6,478 nucleotides of DNA from an uncultured Eubacteriales bacterium (GTDB lineage Bacteria > Bacillota > Clostridia > Oscillospirales > Oscillospiraceae), in assembly GCA_905201305.1 (NCBI GenBank), contig CAJKNS010000136.1, positions 1-6,478 of the forward strand, read 5' to 3'. Within the stretch, counting starts at the first letter, position 1. Every line of letters begins with the position of its first letter. The notes under the pieces are model-generated. The model had not been told where the DNA came from, did no database searches, and saw only the letters and a list, made by a program, of their open reading frames with translations. This document shows positions 1 through 4,744 of this stretch, one piece after another. The position numbers and the translations under genes were made by a program.

Positions 1-459
1 CATATGGTCAAAAAATACCCTGATCTGGAGCGCGGCGAGAGTGCCAGTGAAACCGGACGCGACCATATCCCACCGCGGCTGTTCAAAGAGGCTGTCCATC
101 TGAACCGGATGAAGGAGCAGATACTGAAACTGATGACAGATACCAATCTTCTTAATAAAAAATCGAAAATGGAAGAACTGGAGGCATTGTTGGACAAATA
201 TGTTCCTGCAACAGAAGCTCTGCGGACGAAGCTCAGAAAGTATGATAAGGCGTACAAAGCGCTTTCTGATGAGAACAGCGCACTGGAAGCAGAATTACAA
301 ACAGCAAAAGATGCCAGCAAGGAAAAGATTGCGGACAGACTGAAATACGGAAAAACGGAGCAGGAGCTTTGTGAGCCTCATGCTCTGATAGACAACATGC
401 CACCGGAAATTGTAGCTGCCTATAGGAGAAAAACGACCGGATTGCAGAACGAACGTTGA
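1..459 (+). CDS. MobV/Pre-type plasmid mobilisation protein, C-terminal part (partial at window edge)
   Basis: The reading frame is open from the first base (CAT, His, precedes the ATG at 4), so the gene very probably continues upstream and the ATG is internal. The visible 151 residues begin with a segment containing LERGE and, about 12 residues later, HIPPRLFKE. This resembles the conserved block at the end of the catalytic region in MobV/Pre plasmid recombination (relaxase) proteins. It is followed by a long charged heptad-like region (about residues 35-120, rich in Lys, Glu and Leu) typical of the coiled-coil tail of this family. The catalytic His-rich motif is N-terminal in MobV proteins and would lie outside the window, so activity cannot be judged. 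The family nicks plasmid DNA at an origin of transfer during mobilisation. It ends at TGA 457-459, 63 bp from the convergent stop of the DUF4179 gene, with no clear terminator between them. A decayed remnant is also possible. Confidence 0.6.
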   Translation, partial: HMVKKYPDLERGESASETGRDHIPPRLFKEAVHLNRMKEQILKLMTDTNLLNKKSKMEELEALLDKYVPATEALRTKLRKYDKAYKALSDENSALEAELQTAKDASKEKIADRLKYGKTEQELCEPHALIDNMPPEIVAAYRRKTTGLQNER

Positions 460-522
460 GGATAGCTTGGGATGCCATTTTCACACCACAGCCTTTCATC
501 TTATCTAGGACAAAATACCCGT

Positions 523-1794
523 TCAGGATTCCGCCGGAACGAACGTAAAGCCCTCCATCTGCACCTCTGCCACATCCTCCAGCGGGAAGAGCTGCTCCGG
601 ACGGTAATAGCCGCTCTCCGTCTCTGCCCAGGTGGCGTTGTCCGGCTTCACCGTAATCTGTGTTCCGTCCTTCAAAACGATCACAGGCTTATTCCTGTGG
701 AAGTCCTTAAATAAAATGGATTTGCCTTTGGTGCGAAGCGCCGCGGACTCCAGCGAGCTGTATTCTTCCTCTGACCGCTCTCCCTGCACCTCTATATAAA
801 CCGTGATGGGAGACAGCAGCATGGTGCCGACTTCCTCGCCGTCCTTCCAAACGATATAGTCCTGCTCATAGGGCGTATAGTCTGCGGTGAACTCCAGCAG
901 AATCGGCGCATTCAGCCCCTTAAAGGTGGTTTCCACCGGCTTTCCCTCTCCATTGTCAGGCTCGGAATAGTAGCCCGTGATATTCTCGTACAGGAAGCCG
1001 CACAGCGCCAAAGCACATTTTTTTCCTGCCAGGGATTCATCTGCGCTAAACAGCATCATCACGGTCAGGGTGCCGGTTTCCGCATCGTACTTCTGATCCA
1101 GCAAGCGGGAGCTATAGCCATCGCTGCTGGCGCTGGCTCCATTGCCCCATCGAATCGTGTCAGTCGGCATGGGGGATTCCCGGAAGTTATCTCCGGTCTC
1201 GATGACCGCTTCTCCGGCTTCCTTCAGGGTGCCCAGTTCCGTCTGATCGCCCAGCTGGGCAACGCCAATGGCGCTGATGCCCACCGCTGTTCCGCTCTCC
1301 TGATCGCACGCTGTCTTGAACAGCTGTAAAACACCCCAATTGTCCTCATCGCCGTCCCATAGATAGCCGTTGCCCTCTACCTGTGCCCGAAGGTCGGACA
1401 TCTGCAATACCTCAGGCCGCATGTCCTCCGGCAGGGTAATATCCATGGTCACATACATGCTCTGGCTGTCGCCGAGAATCTGCTTGACGGTAAAGGTCAC
1501 GCCGCTGCCCTCTGCGGTAACGTCAATATCCTGCATGGCATTGTCCAGCGCCTGCTCCGCCTGCTCCGTGGGCTGGAAATAGCTCGAAAACATCTCGTCC
1601 CAATTCCGTACCACATAGGCAGCTCCCGTGCTGACGGTCAGCACCAATACCGCTGCCACCGCAATTGCCGCTGCCCGCATGGGTCTTCTGCGGCGATATT
1701 TCTTTCCCTGCAGCTGGGTCCGGATGTTCTGCCCCAGCGTCTCCGGGGGCTGCACCTGATCCATCACGTTTTTATATAAATCAAAATCACGCAT
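523..1794 (-). CDS. DUF4179-type membrane-anchored putative anti-sigma factor
   Basis: This 423-residue protein is predicted to hold the ECF sigma factor encoded just upstream inactive at the membrane. A cytoplasmic segment (1-40) ends in a basic cluster (KKYRRRRPMR). It is followed by one transmembrane helix (about 41-62, AAAIAVAAVLVLTV...) and a large extracytoplasmic domain (63-423). The start of that domain (GSGVTFTVKQILGDSQSMYV, about 96-115) matches the pattern of DUF4179 proteins, which in Firmicutes commonly follow ECF sigma genes. The ATG at 1794 is preferred over a TTG at 1809 because GGGAGGA lies 6 bases upstream of the ATG. That ATG overlaps the sigma stop codon by one base (TAATG), suggesting translational coupling. 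The gene stops at TGA 525-523 and faces the mobilisation gene; no hairpin terminator is apparent downstream. The ligand or stress sensed by the outer domain is unknown. The family assignment is fairly firm; the anti-sigma role is inferred from topology and context. Confidence 0.85.
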   Translation of the reverse strand: MRDFDLYKNVMDQVQPPETLGQNIRTQLQGKKYRRRRPMRAAAIAVAAVLVLTVSTGAAYVVRNWDEMFSSYFQPTEQAEQALDNAMQDIDVTAEGSGVTFTVKQILGDSQSMYVTMDITLPEDMRPEVLQMSDLRAQVEGNGYLWDGDEDNWGVLQLFKTACDQESGTAVGISAIGVAQLGDQTELGTLKEAGEAVIETGDNFRESPMPTDTIRWGNGASASSDGYSSRLLDQKYDAETGTLTVMMLFSADESLAGKKCALALCGFLYENITGYYSEPDNGEGKPVETTFKGLNAPILLEFTADYTPYEQDYIVWKDGEEVGTMLLSPITVYIEVQGERSEEEYSSLESAALRTKGKSILFKDFHRNKPVIVLKDGTQITVKPDNATWAETESGYYRPEQLFPLEDVAEVQMEGFTFVPAES

Positions 1795-2264
1795 TATGAT
1801 TCCTCCCAACTGAGCTTCAGCCGGTCCCGTCCCCGCTTGAGCCGCATTTTCACCTTGGACATGGACCAGCCCAGCATTTCACTGATCTCGTTTAAGCTGT
1901 AGCCTTCATAATAGTGCAGGTGGAAGATCAGCCGGGTTTCCGGCTCCATGGATTCCAGCATGGCTTCCGCCTGAAGCCGCAGATCCTGAGAAAGCTCCGC
2001 CGCAGGCAGGCATCCGGCAAGGCTGACCTCCCGCAGCCGTCCCTCTCTGCGCCAGAAGGAATGGCATGCATTGACGGTCACGCGGATCAGCCACCTTTTT
2101 TCGTGCTCCGCATCCCGAAATTCCCGATGTCCCATCCGTTTCAGGAACACGTCCTGCACAAGGTCCTCCGCCGCTTCTTTTGTTCCCACCTGATTGAGTG
2201 CCAGCCGGAACAGCATCGCGCCATATTGGGCATAGCAGGCTTCAAACCGCCCGATTTCATCCAT
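1794..2264 (-). CDS. ECF-type RNA polymerase sigma factor (partner of the DUF4179 protein)
   Basis: This 156-residue protein has the two-domain layout of extracytoplasmic-function sigma factors. Region 2 spans about residues 5-75, with AEDLVQDVFLK (32-42, the core-binding/-10 helix) and RWLIRVTVNACHSFWRR (57-73). Region 4 spans about 100-152, with the helix-turn-helix segment GYSLNEISEMLGWSMSKVKM (121-140) that should read the -35 element. Region 1 and 3 domains are absent, as expected for the class. The frame is open to a Met at 2306, but AGGAGG is 8 bases before the ATG at 2264 and only 2 bases before the Met at 2270, so 2264 is the best start. It is the first gene of a two-gene operon with the DUF4179 gene. 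A perfect cre-like palindrome lies in its upstream region. Its regulon cannot be read from this window. The class assignment is secure; a named subgroup is not claimed. Confidence 0.93.
   Translation of the reverse strand: MDEIGRFEACYAQYGAMLFRLALNQVGTKEAAEDLVQDVFLKRMGHREFRDAEHEKRWLIRVTVNACHSFWRREGRLREVSLAGCLPAAELSQDLRLQAEAMLESMEPETRLIFHLHYYEGYSLNEISEMLGWSMSKVKMRLKRGRDRLKLSWEES
1801..1807 (-). promoter_or_regulatory. Ribosome binding site deciding the DUF4179 gene start
   Basis: On the minus strand GGGAGGA sits within the last codons of the sigma gene, 6 bases before the ATG at 1794. It selects that ATG over the TTG at 1809, which would lie upstream of this site. It also allows ribosomes finishing the sigma gene to restart at the overlapping TAATG. 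Confidence 0.8.
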
Positions 2265-2272
2265 TGGCATTT

Positions 2273-2278
2273 CCTCCT
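2273..2278 (-). promoter_or_regulatory. Ribosome binding site of the first ECF sigma gene
   Basis: AGGAGG on the minus strand, a perfect Shine-Dalgarno core, lies 8 bases upstream of the ATG at 2264. It rules out the longer upstream starts. Confidence 0.85.
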
Positions 2279-2291
2279 CTCTGCGTCCTCT

Positions 2292-2305
2292 TGAAAGCGC
2301 TTTCA
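2292..2305 (-). promoter_or_regulatory. Perfect cre-like operator (CcpA/LacI-family palindrome)
   Basis: TGAAAGCGCTTTCA is a perfect 14-bp inverted repeat with the central CG and flanking bases of the Gram-positive catabolite-responsive element (loosely TGNAANCGNTNNCA). It lies 28 bp upstream of the sigma start codon, just before the ribosome binding site. That position is downstream of the candidate -35/-10 pair at 2384-2412 and immediately after a weaker TTTTAT-like -10. Binding there would act as a roadblock or cover the transcription start, so repression is the likely effect. Being palindromic, the site fits either strand. Another LacI-family regulator could be the true ligand. Confidence 0.7.
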
Positions 2306-2383
2306 CCTATAAAACGCATGCCAGCGCAGTTTGGTCACCGCGCCCGAAAAATAATTTTGGTTTTTTCTGCGCGTTTCCTACCG

Positions 2384-2412
2384 ATTTGATATTTTATGCG
2401 ATTTTTTGTCGA
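2384..2412 (-). promoter_or_regulatory. Candidate promoter for the first sigma/anti-sigma operon
   Basis: On the minus strand TCGACA (2412-2407) and TCAAAT (2389-2384) are separated by 17 bp, matching 5 of 6 and 4 of 6 bases of the housekeeping consensus. The resulting leader would be about 110 nt. A weaker alternative nearer the gene is GTGACC, 18 bp, then TTTTAT, directly before the cre palindrome. I see no convincing ECF-type (AAC with CGT) promoter, so autoregulation by the encoded sigma is not supported. Confidence 0.35.
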
Positions 2413-2419
2413 AAAGGTA

Positions 2420-2448
2420 TTGACAGTTCTAAAAACATATGCTAAGAT
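2420..2448 (+). promoter_or_regulatory. Strong sigma-A-type promoter of an orphan transcript
   Basis: A perfect TTGACA (2420-2425), a 17-bp spacer and TAAGAT (2443-2448) preceded by TGC (extended -10) make this one of the best promoters in the window. The expected transcription start is about 2455, exactly where a GTGGTC stem strand begins. No protein gene is in reach on this strand before the terminator at 2654-2692. The promoter is divergent from the first sigma operon. Confidence 0.75.
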
Positions 2449-2454
2449 GGCAGC

Positions 2455-2692
2455 GTGGTCAGGATGTATGTAACAAGTGATACATCTCAAACAAAACATG
2501 GTATGCCAGTGCCATGGACCACAATTCATATCTCCTTCTTTTCTTTGAATGTGCGGAAGCCAGAAGCCGCTCATTCGGCACAGCGATCCGGTCCTTGCCA
2601 GAGGACCGGTGCTGCGCAACAACTTTTCACACAATCACTCCTACCATATATGTACGACGGCTACAGGATGCTGTAGCCGTCGTGCTTTTTTT
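2455..2692 (+). ncRNA. Putative stand-alone structured non-coding RNA (about 238 nt)
   Basis: The transcript is bounded by a near-consensus promoter and a strong intrinsic terminator on the same strand. Its 5' part folds as a compact three-way junction. P1 is GTGGTC 2455-2460 with GACCAC 2517-2522. P2 is GATGTAT 2463-2469 with ATACATC 2480-2486. P3 is CATGG 2497-2501 with CCATG 2512-2516, stacked directly on P1, and an A-rich 10-nt joining strand links P2 and P3. Next come a 5-bp stem (2524-2528 with 2546-2550) holding a 17-nt pyrimidine loop, and GCGG/CCGC at 2553/2567. A long hairpin follows: GCACAGC plus CCGGTCCT pairing with AGGACCGG plus GCTGCGC, 2578-2617. The terminator stem is last. 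The overlapping open frames lack ribosome binding sites and resemble no protein. I do not recognise the family: it lacks signature sequences I know for SRP RNA, tmRNA, RNase P or T-box leaders. 6S or raiA-type RNA remain to be tested. Confidence 0.6.
2654..2692 (+). terminator. Strong rho-independent terminator of the orphan RNA
   Basis: A perfect 13-bp stem (ACGACGGCTACAG 2654-2666 with 2671-2683), GATG loop and a run of seven T (2686-2692) terminate plus-strand transcription. Read on the minus strand the hairpin is followed by ACATATATGG with no U-tract, so it should be much weaker for the convergent DUF3810 gene. The T-run overlaps that gene's TAA stop (2693-2691). Confidence 0.9.
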
Positions 2693-3770
2693 ATCCGATT
2701 TCCGTCCAATACCACGCCATCAATGCCCCTGCCACCGCGCCGTAATTATTGACGCCGGTAGGCTGATTAAAGGAGTGAAGATAGCTGTCGTTCGCCTTCT
2801 GGGCTGCCTTTTTGATGGGCTTCTCAAACTGGGCATAGTGGGCGTTGGCGCTGAGCACATCCGCCCGAAGCTGATCGTTCATGCCATTCCATAAAATCGC
2901 CTGGGTATCCTTGTCTGTTTTGGCAATGGCATTGTAGCAATAGATAAACGCTGAATAATAGCCGGAATACTGATATCTCGTATCCTCCGAATGGACGCAG
3001 GCAAGGAATGCCGCAAAGTTTGCATCCGCCTCCTGGGTTACCGTAGTCCGGTGGGCGCACTCATGGCTGATGGTAAAGGGCAGGGATACGTCCGGCGTGT
3101 CCCGATTGACGGTCATCTCTCCGGTGTAGGCGGTGAAAATGCCCGTCAGACCGCATAAGTCCATAAGTCTGGAAAACGTCATTGCCTTGGGCTGCACCGG
3201 CAGAATGTCAAACCGCGACCCATATGTGCTTTTCAGATAGGCAAAGCCGCTGTCCACCTGCTGCGCCAGGGGATAAAATGTGCCGAAATCCGTCACGCCG
3301 TTTTCATCTCTGGGGCTCTCCAACGCATAGGCGTTTGCCATCTCCAGATAGTATTCCGCCGCCTGTGCCGCTTCCTCCGGCGTAAACGTTGTCCGGGTAT
3401 AGTCCGTGGTGCTGGTAAAGGTCGGGGCAAATTGGTCCGCCCCCCATAGGGCTACAAACAGGAATACAATGGCGGACGCAATCAGCGCCGCCGTGGAGCA
3501 CAGCTTTCCCAGTCCCCTTCTCCGGCTGATGACCTTGAGGGTCCAGCCCAGTGCCAGCCAGATCAGTCCCAATCCGCCCCACTCCAAGAGAGAAAAGGGA
3601 AACAAATCCGTCACATGCCCCCACAGGCTCAGCAGCGTTCGGCTGCCGCTTTGATACCAGGGAAACAGCAGGTCCGGACAGTGCTTTGCCAGTGCATAAA
3701 TGCCTGCGGTACATAGAAACAGGATCAGTGCCGTGAGCCAGCGCACGCGGTTCGCCTTTTTTATTGTCAT
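2691..3770 (-). CDS. DUF3810 family membrane protein with HExxH metallopeptidase-like domain
   Basis: This 359-residue protein has three predicted transmembrane helices (about 11-29, 60-80 and 92-112). A basic SRRRGLGK loop between helices two and three, together with the positive-inside rule, places the C-terminal domain (113-359) outside the cell. That domain has HECAH at 236-240 and QEADANFAAFLAC at 246-258. This is the HExxH zinc-binding pattern, with Glu247 as a plausible third ligand, followed by the EAxANF(x)AFLAC-type signature of DUF3810 proteins. DUF3810 is an uncharacterised Firmicutes/Bacteroidetes family, so peptidase activity is predicted, not established. The ATG at 3770 has AAAGGG about 10 bases upstream and an extended -10 promoter beyond. 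It is a single-gene unit, divergent from the second sigma/serpin operon and convergent with the orphan RNA. Length is normal for the family and there is no sign of damage. A link to the neighbouring serpin is speculation. Confidence 0.85.
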   Translation of the reverse strand: MTIKKANRVRWLTALILFLCTAGIYALAKHCPDLLFPWYQSGSRTLLSLWGHVTDLFPFSLLEWGGLGLIWLALGWTLKVISRRRGLGKLCSTAALIASAIVFLFVALWGADQFAPTFTSTTDYTRTTFTPEEAAQAAEYYLEMANAYALESPRDENGVTDFGTFYPLAQQVDSGFAYLKSTYGSRFDILPVQPKAMTFSRLMDLCGLTGIFTAYTGEMTVNRDTPDVSLPFTISHECAHRTTVTQEADANFAAFLACVHSEDTRYQYSGYYSAFIYCYNAIAKTDKDTQAILWNGMNDQLRADVLSANAHYAQFEKPIKKAAQKANDSYLHSFNQPTGVNNYGAVAGALMAWYWTEIG

Positions 3771-3800
3771 AAGGATCGTCCCTTTCCGTTGTATGCCTGC

Positions 3801-3809
3801 ATTATAGCA
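3801..3809 (-). promoter_or_regulatory. Extended -10 promoter of the DUF3810 gene
   Basis: The minus strand reads TGCTATAAT, a perfect -10 hexamer with the TGn extension, about 31 bp before the start codon. The -35 region 17 bp further upstream (TCCACC-like) is poor, which is usual for extended -10 promoters. The expected 5' leader is only about 25 nt. Confidence 0.6.
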
Positions 3810-3878
3810 TAGTTTTTGCCAAAGGTGGATATCCTGATTACATCAGAACACGCCAAAAGACTTCTGCCAATCAAAAAG

Positions 3879-3903
3879 TTGCACAAAACCTTTGCACAAA
3901 ACC
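3879..3903. repeat. Tandem 12-bp direct repeat in the divergent promoter region
   Basis: TTGCACAAAACC occurs at 3879-3890 and again, identical, at 3892-3903, separated by one T (13-bp period). It lies about 50-75 bp upstream of the -35 of the second sigma promoter and about 70 bp behind the DUF3810 -10. It could be a regulator binding site for either gene. The frame 3816-4013 that crosses it has no ribosome binding site and is not credible. Confidence 0.6.
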
Positions 3904-3953
3904 GTGCCAGAATGACAATACCGCTTAAATTTCGAAAACTCCGCCCCGCTGTC

Positions 3954-3983
3954 TTGACAATTCCGCAAGTAAAATGTTATATT
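3954..3983 (+). promoter_or_regulatory. Promoter of the second sigma/serpin operon
   Basis: TTGACA (3954-3959) is followed by an 18-bp spacer and TATATT (3978-3983), preceded by TGT as an extended -10. This is a housekeeping-type promoter with a start near 3990. It does not resemble an ECF promoter, so basal expression is predicted to be independent of the operon's own sigma factor. Confidence 0.7.
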
Positions 3984-3989
3984 GAAAAA

Positions 3990-4183
3990 GCTAATAACGG
4001 CAATACCAAATGAATTGGCGACGAGGATTCAGCCAAAGATTTTTCGTCGGAAAAAGGCAGTTTTTCGCAGGCATACTTTGTGTATGTCAAGAAAAAATAA
4101 CGCATTTCCGGCGAAAAAGATCGGCTGTAGCCCGACGACACATTTGTGTGGATTTGCATCAAAAAAGAGAGAGGAGTCTCCCA
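3990..4183 (+). other. Long structured 5' leader of the second sigma operon
   Basis: About 190 nt separate the predicted start site from the ATG at 4184. Complementary segments include CGACGA 4019-4024 with TCGTCG 4044-4049. TTTTTCGC 4061-4068 pairs with GCGAAAAA 4111-4118 and encloses CATAC 4072-4076 with GTATG 4082-4086. A short TCGGCT/AGCCCGA hairpin lies at 4121-4135. The sigma frame stays open back to an ATG at 4010, but that ATG has no ribosome binding site and its translation (Arg/Phe/Cys-rich) resembles no sigma N-terminus, so I read this as untranslated. I recognise no known riboswitch. Confidence 0.45.
4171..4176 (+). promoter_or_regulatory. Ribosome binding site deciding the second sigma start
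   Basis: GAGGAG, within a purine-rich run, is 7 bases upstream of the ATG at 4184. It selects that start over the in-frame ATG at 4010, which has no such site. Confidence 0.8.
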
Positions 4184-4744
4184 ATGGAAGATGAAGAAAT
4201 TTATCAGCTGTATTGGAAGCGAAGCGAACAGGCGATCACAGCCACCCATGAAAAATACGGCAGCTGGTGTCAGGGCATTGCCTACCGGATCTTAAGCACC
4301 CGGGAGGAAACCGAGGAATGCGTCTCGGACACCTATCTTACGGTCTGGAACCGGATTCCGCCCCAAAAGCCCCGGATTTTTCGTGCCTGGCTGGGCAGAA
4401 TCACCCGGAATCTGGCGCTGGACCGCTACCGGTATCTCACTGCCGAAAAGCGCGGGGGCACCGAAACGGTGCTGGCACTGGACGAGCTAAACGAATGCGT
4501 CTCCGGCACCGAAACCCCACAGGGTCAGCTGGATGCCAAGGAGGTCATCCTTGTGATTCGGAAATTTCTGTCCCAGCAGCCGGAAACCCAGCGGAATATT
4601 TTCCTCCGCCGGTACTGGCACATGAGCTCCATTCGGGACATTGCCGCCGCCTATTCCATGAGCGAGAGTAAGGTCACCTCCCTGCTCTTTCGCCAGCGGA
4701 AGCAGCTGAAAACCATGCTGGAGAAAGCGGGGATCAACCTATGA
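4184..4744 (+). CDS. ECF-type RNA polymerase sigma factor (partner of the serpin-fused membrane protein)
   Basis: This 186-residue protein belongs to a clostridial ECF type distinct from the one at 1794-2264. Near the N-terminus, IYQLYWKRSEQAITATHEKY (6-25) followed by a Cys/Ala-Tyr-Arg-Ile-Leu stretch is characteristic. Region 2 continues with EECVSDTYLTVWNRIPP (44-60) and FRAWLGRITRNLALDRYR (66-83). The linker contains AEKRGG (87-92) and LALDELNECVSG (97-108), also typical of this type. Region 4 (about 130-182) contains QQPETQRNIFLRRYW (131-145) and the recognition helix around MSESKVTSLLFRQRKQL. It should direct polymerase to a small regulon when released from its anti-sigma partner. Its stop overlaps the next start (ATGA at 4741-4744), so the two are translationally coupled. 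The start at 4184 is set by GAGGAG 7 bases upstream. The class call is secure; target promoters are unknown. Confidence 0.93.
   Translation: MEDEEIYQLYWKRSEQAITATHEKYGSWCQGIAYRILSTREETEECVSDTYLTVWNRIPPQKPRIFRAWLGRITRNLALDRYRYLTAEKRGGTETVLALDELNECVSGTETPQGQLDAKEVILVIRKFLSQQPETQRNIFLRRYWHMSSIRDIAAAYSMSESKVTSLLFRQRKQLKTMLEKAGINL

Noticed and set aside
2455..2522. A known riboswitch in the 5' three-way junction
   Set aside because: The conserved sequences of purine, TPP, ZTP, fluoride, c-di-GMP and other classes I can recall are absent, and no plus-strand gene follows.
2455..2676. Plus-strand open frames (73 residues from GTG 2455, and others at 2514 and 2549) in the gap before the DUF3810 gene
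   Set aside because: They have no ribosome binding site, their translations show no protein-like pattern, and they run into the terminator hairpin; RNA structure explains the region better.
3816..4013. Open frame of 65 residues in the divergent promoter region
   Set aside because: It has no ribosome binding site, covers both the tandem repeat and the sigma promoter, and resembles nothing recognisable.
4010..4183. N-terminal extension of the second sigma factor to the ATG at 4010
   Set aside because: That ATG lacks a ribosome binding site, whereas GAGGAG precedes the ATG at 4184; the extension does not look like a sigma N-terminus.
3977..4249. Minus-strand open frame of 90 residues over the sigma leader and start
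   Set aside because: It overlaps the well-supported sigma gene and promoter in antisense and has no credible start signals.
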